A stretch of DNA of 64,000 nucleotides from Marisediminitalea alba (GTDB taxonomy: Bacteria; Pseudomonadota; Gammaproteobacteria; Enterobacterales; Alteromonadaceae). The DNA is taken from the NCBI RefSeq assembly GCF_002993365.1, contig NZ_PVNP01000198.1, positions 1 to 64,000 on the forward strand, read 5' to 3'. The position numbers and the translations under genes were made by a program. How positions within the stretch are numbered: the stretch's first letter is position 1; the number at the start of each line of letters is the position of its first letter. Shown one piece after another: positions 8,322-16,475 of this stretch. Under the pieces are notes generated by a model that did not search any database, had not been told where the DNA came from, and saw only the letters and a program-made list of their open reading frames with translations.

Positions 8322-9343
8322 CTGGCAATCACTATCATCACTTCGGCGTTACCCAGCGCTTTTTGCAGGGTTTGCTGGGATTTCAGTAACGCCACGGCAG
8401 CGTCACTGATGATTAAATCTGACTTACGCGATTTATAGGTGCCTTCAGCCGGAATGATAAAAGGTTTAACCGCAATGCGCGCGTTGCGTACCGCATCATT
8501 CACATCAAAGTCGTAAGACACCGGGCGGCTGCTGATCCGGCCCTGGGTTAAATCGTCCGCGGTAGGGTAAATAATGTCGCCCTTCTGATTTCTGATACGC
8601 GGAATGGTCGCCAGTTCAAAATTAGCAATCTGGCTGGCATCAATTAATACGCCGGTAAAGTTACTGTTACTCTCGTAGAACTCTATTTGTTGTTCCAGCT
8701 GAGCGATAACCTGTGGCTGGCTGTGGGCTTTCAGTAACCGGGTAATTTCTTTTACCAGTTCCAGTTGGTTGGGGTTGTCGATAACCAGATGGCTCTGGGT
8801 TGTTTCTGCTGCCGCAGCCGTGGGGAACAGAGTAAGCGAGGGCCATTCAATCTGGCCGGTGCGTGCCAGTACCCATTGCACCGGTTTATCGTACCAGTTT
8901 GCCGCCGTCATGCCGCCTTTTGCTACCTCAGGCGCAATCATCTGAATAAAACGACCGTCCAGTGACATGGTCATGGTAACCGTTGCAACGTCGTTCTGGT
9001 AATGATCGGCGGTCATCGCAGCGCCTTTAATCATGGCTTCCAGGCTGGTTTTCACCGTATCGCTCTGGGCCACCATTTGCTCAACGACCGTTTCAGACGA
9101 TACCCGCACGCCTTTAATCATCTCGGCCAGGTTCCGGTAAGCATCCAGTTGCGCTGCCCGACGGGCCAGCAACCGTTGTTTTACAAGCGGTACATCATCC
9201 GGTGCAACGCCGTAACCGTAGGCTGAAATCACCCCGGAAGACCAGTTAATTAAGCCTCCGGGCTTTTGCTCAACGACTTCTTCTGCATTCGCGAGGCCGG
9301 TAAGGAACGCACACACCAAAGTTAAATATCGCATTGTGTTCAT
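8318..9343 (-). CDS. Exported LPP20/FlgP-like protein with C-terminal domain
   Basis: The frame is open from 9376, but the ATG at 9343 has GAGAG about 6 nt upstream and gives a clean signal peptide (MRYLTLVCAFLTGLANA), so it is preferred. After INWSSGVISAYGYGV comes an LPP20-type helix (RRAAQLDAYRNLAEMIKGVRV, then SETVVEQMV). The C-terminal half carries the same kind of domain as the last operon gene (FTGVLIDASQIANFELATIPRI and a GDIIYP motif). It ends in an extended segment with AEVMIVIAR. It is a probable paralogue of the gene at 1679-2659 and shares the helix motif with the short protein at 10828-11265. A periplasmic ring or scaffold function is inference. Confidence 0.75.
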   Translation of the reverse strand: MNTMRYLTLVCAFLTGLANAEEVVEQKPGGLINWSSGVISAYGYGVAPDDVPLVKQRLLARRAAQLDAYRNLAEMIKGVRVSSETVVEQMVAQSDTVKTSLEAMIKGAAMTADHYQNDVATVTMTMSLDGRFIQMIAPEVAKGGMTAANWYDKPVQWVLARTGQIEWPSLTLFPTAAAAETTQSHLVIDNPNQLELVKEITRLLKAHSQPQVIAQLEQQIEFYESNSNFTGVLIDASQIANFELATIPRIRNQKGDIIYPTADDLTQGRISSRPVSYDFDVNDAVRNARIAVKPFIIPAEGTYKSRKSDLIISDAAVALLKSQQTLQKALGNAEVMIVIAR

Positions 9344-9365
9344 TGTTGCTCTCACTTTAAACGGG

Positions 9366-10850
9366 TTACGCATCAAATTGTTTATATTTGGCCATTCGGG
9401 TAACTACCTTTTTCAGGTAGTTTTTAGTTTCCTGGGCTGGCAGGTTTTCCATCAGAAAATCATAAACAGCATCGGGTGACATCTCATTGATAGTGTTCAC
9501 CGCGGCGGTAATGCTCTTTTTGCCGGTAAAGGTTCTGGCTACGTTGCCCACTCCGGTGTTGTAACTGGCAACCGCACAGTAAAAACGCGCCTGCGGGTCG
9601 GTGATCTTGCGTAGGTAGCGGTGGGTTAGCAGGTGGAAATAAGCTGAACCAAGCTTGAGGTTGTTATCCTCATTAAACAAATAGTCAGCACTTACTATCT
9701 TTTTCTCGCCGTGCACAAAAAGGTGTGCGTCGAGGCCAGCGGTTTTAGGAACCAATTGCATTAAACCAAACGCGGGAACGGGAGATACCGCTCTGGGGTT
9801 ATAACTTGATTCTGTTTCGATGATGGCCATGATCACTGAGACCGGCACATCATACTGTTCTGCATAGCCTTTAATATCATCAAAATACTGCTTAACGAGT
9901 TTTTCCTGATAACCGTTCACGAACTCAATTTTTAACTGCAGGCGCGTTTGCCCGTTTTCTTCCACTACGCTCAACACCGGCATGGGGGCGGGTACCGGAA
10001 AGGGTTTGGCCTGTTCAGCAGGTTGTCGGGTTGCTGCTATCTCAGTTTCCACTTTGGGGTTTTGCGGTGTAGCTGGCTGCTCAACGACAACAGGTGATTT
10101 TTCTACAGGTACAGCGGCGACTTGTGGTGATTCTTCCGCCTTGTCATTTACCTTTGGCTGCGGCCGTGGCTGCCCCGCATTGTCTTTGGCTAGTTGTTGC
10201 TGTTGCGCCACTTTGCTTACCACCGCACTGATATCAACCGACTCAGATTCAATCTTTAACTCAGGCACTGCAGAGAAATCCTGCTGTAAAGCGTCAGCCA
10301 AACCTTCGAGCTGACCGCCGATGGTGTCGGGCAGCACACTGGCCAGGGATGAATCAGTAGATGATGTAATCGCTACCGGCTCTTCGGTGACCTCGGCCAC
10401 CTCTTTGGTGACTTCCTGGAGCAATACGTCCTGCTCATCCAGCTCGGCGGGTGTGGCAGTGGCAATGGAAGATGACATTTCCATCAGTTCAGCAACCCGT
10501 TCCTGCAGATCCTCACCAGGCTCAACCAGGGTTTCGATGATCAATTCACCCGACTCAAAGTCGGCGATTGCCCGGCTGCTCATGGTTTTGTTATAGGTAA
10601 CCCAGCGGTGCCTTTCAGGCAGGGCGCCATCCGGCCATTTCACTTCAATGCGTTTGGTCAGGCCACGAAAAGCGCGGTCGATGGCTTCATCGACCGCCTG
10701 GTAGATATCATCGATACGCTTTGTCTGGTTTTCAAATTCGGCATCCATCCGCGCACTGATTTCATCGAAGTCGTCTACCGACTGCGCAGCACTGAGCGAA
10801 CTGCATGCCAGCGACGCGGCCAGCAGGCTAATACTGAGAATTTGCCGCAT
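9366..10850 (-). CDS. MltC-like lytic murein transglycosylase with long linker
   Basis: The 494-residue exported protein has an N-terminal region like the MltC N-domain (DUF3393; RGLTKRIEVKWPDGALPERH). A long low-complexity Ala/Glu/Pro/Val linker (about 120-300) follows, then a C-terminal SLT domain. The catalytic Glu is Glu347 in ETESSYNP; AFGLMQLVP and YCAVASYNTGVGNVARTF complete the lysozyme-like motifs. These enzymes cleave the MurNAc-GlcNAc bond of peptidoglycan and form 1,6-anhydro ends. The linker is much longer than in E. coli MltC. Located inside the MCE operon, it probably opens the wall for assembly of the complex. A lipobox is not convincing (SLAC); cleavage after SAA is an alternative. 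The gene overlaps the one upstream by 23 bp. Confidence 0.88.
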   Translation of the reverse strand: MRQILSISLLAASLACSSLSAAQSVDDFDEISARMDAEFENQTKRIDDIYQAVDEAIDRAFRGLTKRIEVKWPDGALPERHRWVTYNKTMSSRAIADFESGELIIETLVEPGEDLQERVAELMEMSSSIATATPAELDEQDVLLQEVTKEVAEVTEEPVAITSSTDSSLASVLPDTIGGQLEGLADALQQDFSAVPELKIESESVDISAVVSKVAQQQQLAKDNAGQPRPQPKVNDKAEESPQVAAVPVEKSPVVVEQPATPQNPKVETEIAATRQPAEQAKPFPVPAPMPVLSVVEENGQTRLQLKIEFVNGYQEKLVKQYFDDIKGYAEQYDVPVSVIMAIIETESSYNPRAVSPVPAFGLMQLVPKTAGLDAHLFVHGEKKIVSADYLFNEDNNLKLGSAYFHLLTHRYLRKITDPQARFYCAVASYNTGVGNVARTFTGKKSITAAVNTINEMSPDAVYDFLMENLPAQETKNYLKKVVTRMAKYKQFDA

Positions 10851-11265
10851 TACTGATCGCCTCTAAACTTTCCCGTTCTTTGCAAATATCAGCTTCGTTT
10901 GTCAGGCAGATGCCCAGTACCACTTCAGCAATCCAGGTACCTTCCTGCTCATACACTTTCTCGTCTACCACAACGGTACCCTGTAACCAGGTTTTAACGC
11001 GGGTTGCAATGATATCGCTTTTTACTTCATATTCTTCTACAGTAGAACCGGCACGTAATTCGATCCCCTTTACCTGCTCAGACAACTGACGCTGAGCATC
11101 AAGCTGAGCAGCGCGTTTAGCCAGCATGCGAGCCTGGGCGTTGGTTTTTGCCATCGCCGGATCCACAGTACCAAAGCCCTGCGCCGTCACTACGCCGGGT
11201 AAATCTTCAGCCTGAGCAAGGCCGATGAAACCGGCCAGCAATAACAGTAAACACTTTACTTTCAT
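10828..11265 (-). CDS. Short exported LPP20/FlgP-like protein
   Basis: The product is 145 residues with a signal peptide (MKVKCLLLLLAGFIGLAQA). It then has a single LPP20-type domain: GVVTAQGFGTVDP, the helix KRAAQLDAQRQLSEQVKGIEL, and STVEEYEV. This is the minimal form of the domain found in the longer paralogues of this operon and is close in size to FlgP. FlgP forms outer-membrane-associated rings around the polar flagellar motor in Vibrio and Campylobacter. Nothing else flagellar is in this window, so a flagellar role is not implied. The start overlaps the upstream stop by 4 bp (ATGA). Confidence 0.75.
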   Translation of the reverse strand: MKVKCLLLLLAGFIGLAQAEDLPGVVTAQGFGTVDPAMAKTNAQARMLAKRAAQLDAQRQLSEQVKGIELRAGSTVEEYEVKSDIIATRVKTWLQGTVVVDEKVYEQEGTWIAEVVLGICLTNEADICKERESLEAISNAANSQY

Positions 11266-11645
11266 GGTTTAATCCCTTTTTGCTTAAGTACCTCAGCGTA
11301 GACGTGATTAACCAGGTCAATCTCTACTCCTTCCCGTACTGAATCCATCAATTGATCAACAACTTCCACTTTAAACGCACCGGAGAGCAAAAACTGACGC
11401 ACGCTCAGCAGTTCACGCTTACAGGCAATGGGCGCATGAGCGATAGCAGAGTTAACATCGTTGACTTTTAAATATAGCGTGCCTTTGGCTAATACACACT
11501 CGCGATACTTGTCGCGCAGGCCTTCCAGCTCTTTCGACTCGCTGACTTTCTTAATCGCAGAATACTCGTTGGCTACTGCCATATTGAGACCGGAAAACAC
11601 TGTTACTGCCGAGCACAGCAATAACAGCTTGGATAATTTGATCAT
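11262..11645 (-). CDS. Small exported protein of unknown function
   Basis: The ATG at 11645 is preferred over the one at 11663. It has GGGA with 6-7 nt spacing and gives a normal signal peptide (MIKLSKLLLLCSAVTVFSG, cleavage near AVA or AVANE). The mature part is about 100 residues, helical, with two cysteines (YRECVLAKG and APIACKREL) that could pair. I recognise no family. It begins one base after the stop of the FN3 gene and overlaps the next gene by 4 bp, so it is surely made together with the MCE-operon proteins. It is perhaps a small periplasmic accessory factor (inference). Confidence 0.65.
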   Translation of the reverse strand: MIKLSKLLLLCSAVTVFSGLNMAVANEYSAIKKVSESKELEGLRDKYRECVLAKGTLYLKVNDVNSAIAHAPIACKRELLSVRQFLLSGAFKVEVVDQLMDSVREGVEIDLVNHVYAEVLKQKGIKP

Positions 11646-11646
11646 G

Positions 11647-14451
11647 TTAGTTCCCTTCTGCACGCGGTGCAGTGGTGATTTCAGCAGAAGCCGAGACGCT
11701 TCCTTCTAATTCGTCTTTATCTACCGCGGATACCCGGTAGCAGTAACTGCGATTGCCAGACACATCAGTATCAACGTAGTTGGCGGCACTGACAGCAGCA
11801 AGTTTTCTTACATTGCCACAACTGGAGCCGCGGTACACCTGATAAAAATCAATATCGCTTTCAGGCGCCGGCTGCCATTGCAGCACCACGTTAGGTGCTG
11901 ATTCCATAACGCTGAGCCCCTCAATGCGGGCCGGTAGCGGTTTGGTTCTGGCCTCAACCACAGGCGAGGTTACGCCATTGGCGTCATATAGATTATACGC
12001 CAGTATTTTGTAGCGATAGGTTTGACCATCATCCAGTTTGCTGAAGAAACTCCCCTCATCGACATAGCGACTGGCCGTTCGGCTGCTCAGGGTTTCCAAC
12101 AGATCAAATTTGCCCTTGTCTTCACGGTAGATCTTAAAGCCTTTAACATCGGCATCGTTAGCCGGCTGCCAGGTGAGTGTTACTTGTTTCACCTGGTTAC
12201 TCGCCGCCGCAAAGTTCTGAGGTGCTGCCGGCACCGCTTTGGTAGTGGCCGTCACGATATTCGACTTTTGCGTTTCTTGGTCACCATCCACCGCGCTAAT
12301 CGCATATTCATAGCTCACGCCATCGGCCAGATTCCGGCGGTCATTGTCGGAGTACTGAGTAATGCTCGGTGTAGTAATAGCTGTCACCAGCTCCCAACGG
12401 GTTACACCCTGCACCCGGCGGTACAGTTTATAGCCATCAATGTTTTTATGAGCAGTCCAGCTTAAATCCGTTCGCCGCAACATGCCCTGAGCAGCCACAC
12501 TTAGCGTTACTTCATCAGGACTAGCAATGCTGGCAAACGCAGACGGGTCACTGCGCAGACCGTCTTTATCCTCGGCCACCACATAATAGGAAGTTTGCGC
12601 ATAAGGTTTAAGGTTAGCATCGGTAAATGCCGACTCATTAGCGGGTACCACCGCAATTTCCTGCCAGCCCTGGTTATTCCAGCGCCGGTATAAGCGGTAC
12701 TGTTTGATGTCAACCTCACCCGATGGCGGCCAGCTGACACGAATTGTATTGTTGTCTGCCGATAGCGCCGGGCTTTGCGCCTGATCCGGGCGTGGCTTGG
12801 TTTGCGCGCTGCGTGTTTCTGATACAAAACCAACGCCTTTGAATTTATTCAGTGCAACCACGAGATAATGATAGGTCGTGCCGTCTTTTAAAGGCTGACC
12901 GTTATCCACGCCATCAATAAATTGAGTTTTATTGGCGCCGCTGACATCGGCTAATTCATCGAGCAGGGTATCCTGTTTTAGCTCTCCTTCCGTACGGAAA
13001 ATCCGGTAACCCACTACATCGTCGTCTTTTACCGCCTGCCAGTACAAGTGCGCCGACTTAACCCCACCCGACACGCTGAACTCTGCCGGTGCTGCCAGTT
13101 TTTTAGTTTCCTTGCGGGTAATATTGGAAGGCGCTGAGGCAGACAATTGATCGAACAGGCGAACCTGATACTCATAAACCAGGCCATCTTCCAGCCCTTG
13201 TTTGTCTAAATATGTGCCGTTGTGACCCGGATTAATTTCGCCTACCGTTTGCCAGTCATTGGTACCGGCACCGCGACGCTCGATGCGCACGCTGTATTCT
13301 GATGCGGCCGGCTGCCATTGCAGGGTGACTTCACGGGTTTTTATCTCACTATCCGCATTAAGCAGGATGATCGGCGCACTGGTTACCATCACCGGTGGAG
13401 ACTTGGCACTTTCCTTACCACTGTTGGTTACCGTAGTTACCGCAAACTCATAGCTCTTATCCGCTTCCATCAGATTAACAGCAGACACGGAGTAATTAAT
13501 TTTACCGGTGTCTTCAATTTTCACCGCAGGGGCCCAAACGCCGCCGACTTCACGAAAATACACCTGATAGGCGGCGGTTTTTTCCTGATTAGCAATCGAA
13601 GGAACAAAGTCGAGTTTTACGCCATTAACGTAAACCTGATGCTGCAGGATAGATGGCGCTGCCACATCGGCACTGGCCTCGGCTTTGGCAATAGTGGCTT
13701 TACTGACCAGGCCACCATCCATTTCATCACCGGTTTCCAGGATAATATCCAGACGGTAATAAAAAGTGCCACTTTGGGGAATTCGGGTATCGACATACTG
13801 GCTTTCAGTGGTGCTTTCGACAAACTCAAAAGGCCCCGATTCTGACTCACCCCGATACAGATTGTAGTAAAAGACCGCACCAATATCCGCCGTTGCCCAG
13901 TTCAGCACAATCTGTTCGCCCTGTGCTTTGCTGGTAAATGCCGTTAGCGCGGCACTGGCCTGGGCGATATCCGGCTGCACCGACAGTGCTCGGCGGATGC
14001 GTCGTTCCAGTGACTCAACAATTTCCGGCGCGCGGGTTACCAACTCACCCTGGGTTTGAAAACTCTCCTGCCAAATTGCCGCTTCCCGGCTGTTTGACAC
14101 ATCAATCAGCTTAAAGTCCACAATAATGGTGGCGCGCTTAATGTCGATGGAGCCAGACAAAATAAAGTTAACGCCCAGTCCGTTGCCGTATTGAATAATC
14201 TTTTGGGTATCAGCTACCTGGGCACCACCAATACGGTACAGGCCTTCTTCCATCTGGCGTCTGGAAAGCAGTTGATAGGTTTGGGAACGCTCCAGCTCTT
14301 TACGCATAGAAAAGAGCAGGTCACCGTCCAGACCAATGGCATCAATACTGGCCGGTGACAGGTTGAATAAAGCGAGGCTGGTTTTTGCAAAAGTAGTGGT
14401 TGGTAACAACAACATTACCAACACTACTACCCTAAAGATTACTGCTTGCAT
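11647..14451 (-). CDS. Large exported protein: CsgG/TolB-like head and eight FN3 repeats
   Basis: The 934-residue product has a signal peptide (VVVLVMLLLPTTTFA) and a head domain at about 25-170. The head reads LALFNLSPASIDAIGLD, then MRKELERSQTYQLLSRRQMEE and YGNGLGVNFILSGSIDI, the pattern of CsgG/TolB-N-like domains. From about residue 180 to the end I count eight fibronectin type III units by their core W and Y strands (for example VTLTWQPANDADVKGFKIYRE and VVLQWQPAPESDIDFYQVYRG). The FN3 array could be a rod across the periplasm or outside the cell. The last repeat has two cysteines. It is the longest protein of the operon and lies between two other CsgG-fold or LPP20-fold genes. Function is inferred only. 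Confidence 0.8.
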   Translation of the reverse strand: MQAVIFRVVVLVMLLLPTTTFAKTSLALFNLSPASIDAIGLDGDLLFSMRKELERSQTYQLLSRRQMEEGLYRIGGAQVADTQKIIQYGNGLGVNFILSGSIDIKRATIIVDFKLIDVSNSREAAIWQESFQTQGELVTRAPEIVESLERRIRRALSVQPDIAQASAALTAFTSKAQGEQIVLNWATADIGAVFYYNLYRGESESGPFEFVESTTESQYVDTRIPQSGTFYYRLDIILETGDEMDGGLVSKATIAKAEASADVAAPSILQHQVYVNGVKLDFVPSIANQEKTAAYQVYFREVGGVWAPAVKIEDTGKINYSVSAVNLMEADKSYEFAVTTVTNSGKESAKSPPVMVTSAPIILLNADSEIKTREVTLQWQPAASEYSVRIERRGAGTNDWQTVGEINPGHNGTYLDKQGLEDGLVYEYQVRLFDQLSASAPSNITRKETKKLAAPAEFSVSGGVKSAHLYWQAVKDDDVVGYRIFRTEGELKQDTLLDELADVSGANKTQFIDGVDNGQPLKDGTTYHYLVVALNKFKGVGFVSETRSAQTKPRPDQAQSPALSADNNTIRVSWPPSGEVDIKQYRLYRRWNNQGWQEIAVVPANESAFTDANLKPYAQTSYYVVAEDKDGLRSDPSAFASIASPDEVTLSVAAQGMLRRTDLSWTAHKNIDGYKLYRRVQGVTRWELVTAITTPSITQYSDNDRRNLADGVSYEYAISAVDGDQETQKSNIVTATTKAVPAAPQNFAAASNQVKQVTLTWQPANDADVKGFKIYREDKGKFDLLETLSSRTASRYVDEGSFFSKLDDGQTYRYKILAYNLYDANGVTSPVVEARTKPLPARIEGLSVMESAPNVVLQWQPAPESDIDFYQVYRGSSCGNVRKLAAVSAANYVDTDVSGNRSYCYRVSAVDKDELEGSVSASAEITTAPRAEGN

Positions 14452-14467
14452 ATCCCTCGCCTGCTAA

Positions 14468-16465
14468 CTAGTTTTTAAATTGATAGGTTTCGATGATTTG
14501 CTTCATGTACCCGTCAATTTTGGCGGAGATTGGAGAGTTAACGTTTGATTTAACACGCTCGTCAAACTTAGCATCAACAAACCGCTCCAGTGCTTCCAGC
14601 GACTCTTTTCGCTTCAGCAGTAACTCTTCACCGGCTTCGAAGTAATCCACTTCACGGTTACGCAGTGGTTGTAATACTTTACGGGATAAATCTTCCACCA
14701 CCTGATCGGCCATCATCTGCAGCATTTCAGTGTCGGTGGCGATTTCCAGAGGATCGTAAGCAATGTTGGCGTCTTTCACCCCATCGTTACCCACATCTTC
14801 TTTAACCAGACGCGAACGGATGGTATCCACACTCACGTTTTGTCCGGTTGAAACATCAACGATACGGTAAGAAATCTCAATAAAACCCACCTTTTTAGCT
14901 TTGTTTACGGTGTATTCTTTTTCGGCATAAACCGGCACCATAATTTTCGCCTGAGGCGCTTCTTTCAGATCGTTTTTATCCGGGTTAGGGTTCAGCGCTT
15001 TCCAGTTAAGGAAGTCAATGTTGTCCTGGATTTCCTGGCCAACCTGATAACGTACGGTTTCGGCACTTTCAGATTTGGTTTCGTCTACTTTAAACAATAG
15101 TACCGAGCCCATAATTGCCACGTCGATACCATACAGGCGGCCCATTTCTTTGGCGGTATCTTCAGATACCACACCGATTTGGCCCAGCTTCATTTCTTCC
15201 AGAATGGATTTGAGGTTCTCACGTTCAAGGATGTTGATATCCTTGGTGGCGTTGTTGAACAGGTTTGAAATCAACTTACCGGCAATCAGGCCACCCGCAT
15301 CCATGTTATAAGAAGGACTCTTGAAGTCGAATACCGCGATAGATTTGATGACACGCTCGCGAATTTTATCCTGCACATCACGTGACTTCTCGAACAGGCC
15401 TTCCATTAACGGATCGAGCTTGCCGATTAACTCATACATGTACCAGGCAACCCCCCAGTAACGATTGTCCATGTATTCAATGGCAATATCTTCGGCGCGG
15501 GATACCACGGCGTTGCGCAGTGCAACGGCACGCGGAGGCAGTGCACCACCGGTATTCTCATCAATTTCAATCGCCAGATTGATTGCCCGGGCGATATAGC
15601 CCTGTTGCAATAAACGGGTTGCTTCGACAATTTTCTCATCAACCTGTTTTTCCAGCGCAGTAGCTTTCCATGCAATACAGTCCTGGTCGTTAGGACTGAA
15701 CGAAAGCACTTTTTCACAGGCAAACTCAGCCTGACTCCAGTTTTGCGTATCTAACGACTGGGCAGCCAGGTTTTTAAAGAATGTTGCATTGTTCTTTTGA
15801 TCGGCGTCGGCGGCCATCTTCTTGGCGATGGCGTTGTTCGGATCCAGCATGGTGGCCTTACGGGCTGCCAGCTTGGCATCTTCAAACTCATACTCAACGA
15901 AAGCCTTTTTGGCTTGCAACAGATAGTCCCGGGTACCTTCGGTTTTAATCCGCGAAGCTAAGGGGACTGACGCTTCAAAGTTTGGATACAGCTTTTGTAC
16001 CTGCTGTAGTGTGAGGTTCGCACGCACCCAGTCCTGACGATCAATCAGTGCCAGCGCTTCAGAATAACGTTCTTTTACTTCATCAATGAGTTCGCTGCGC
16101 GAGCTGTCGATCTGACTTTCCAGCGGCGCAATGGCCGGTAGGTTTGGCGAAAACTGCTTGGCTTCTGCCACCAGAGACTCAGCTTTCTCAATGTCATTAA
16201 TGCTGACACTGGCCGCATTCAGGATCCCCTGTGCCTGACTGATTAATGTCTGTGAGGCTTTCAGGCGTAAACTGCTAAGCTGAGCTGAATACTGTTGATT
16301 ATCCGGCTCCTTGGCAATTGCCTGCTTAAGGTAAGCAATGGCCTCAGCATAATTCCCGGCTGCAGCGAGCTGCTGAGATACATCAAACTCTTTTTTTCCC
16401 TTGCCCGTTGATTGACAGCCTGCCAGGGCTGACAATACCAGAGCGGCCAATACGTACCGTCTCAT
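14468..16465 (-). CDS. CsgG-like lipoprotein with N-terminal TPR array
   Basis: The ATG at 16465 is preferred to the upstream TTG at 16519: it has GAGG 7 nt ahead and yields a lipoprotein signal (YVLAALVLSALAGC). Residues about 20-350 are TPR-like helical repeats (AGNYAEAIAYLKQAIAKEPDN, cut into such units). The next part resembles the CsgG family (about 370-600): SIAVFDFKSPSYNMDAGGLI, then ISNLFNNATKDINILEREN and YGIDVAIMGSVLLF. CsgG forms nonameric outer-membrane pores that secrete curli in E. coli. No curlin genes are present here. The gene sits 10 bp after the first gene of the operon. It may be the outer-membrane exit or anchor of this system (inference). Confidence 0.82.
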   Translation of the reverse strand: MRRYVLAALVLSALAGCQSTGKGKKEFDVSQQLAAAGNYAEAIAYLKQAIAKEPDNQQYSAQLSSLRLKASQTLISQAQGILNAASVSINDIEKAESLVAEAKQFSPNLPAIAPLESQIDSSRSELIDEVKERYSEALALIDRQDWVRANLTLQQVQKLYPNFEASVPLASRIKTEGTRDYLLQAKKAFVEYEFEDAKLAARKATMLDPNNAIAKKMAADADQKNNATFFKNLAAQSLDTQNWSQAEFACEKVLSFSPNDQDCIAWKATALEKQVDEKIVEATRLLQQGYIARAINLAIEIDENTGGALPPRAVALRNAVVSRAEDIAIEYMDNRYWGVAWYMYELIGKLDPLMEGLFEKSRDVQDKIRERVIKSIAVFDFKSPSYNMDAGGLIAGKLISNLFNNATKDINILERENLKSILEEMKLGQIGVVSEDTAKEMGRLYGIDVAIMGSVLLFKVDETKSESAETVRYQVGQEIQDNIDFLNWKALNPNPDKNDLKEAPQAKIMVPVYAEKEYTVNKAKKVGFIEISYRIVDVSTGQNVSVDTIRSRLVKEDVGNDGVKDANIAYDPLEIATDTEMLQMMADQVVEDLSRKVLQPLRNREVDYFEAGEELLLKRKESLEALERFVDAKFDERVKSNVNSPISAKIDGYMKQIIETYQFKN

Positions 16466-16475
16466 TGGTTGATCC

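Noticed and set aside
10828..11265. Call as flagellar FlgP
   Set aside because: The domain fits, but no flagellar gene is nearby and the gene is embedded in the MCE operon, so the flagellar symbol was not used.
13318..13845. A 175-codon plus-strand frame opposite the FN3 protein gene
   Set aside because: It lies antisense within a well supported gene with clear FN3 repeats and has no recognisable domain.
11647..14451. Repeats as a possible CRISPR or tandem DNA repeat
   Set aside because: The repetition is at protein level (FN3 units of about 90 residues) without identical DNA repeats.
14468..16465. Call as curli secretion pore CsgG
   Set aside because: Only the fold is similar; no csgA, csgB, csgE or csgF genes are present and the protein has a large TPR part.
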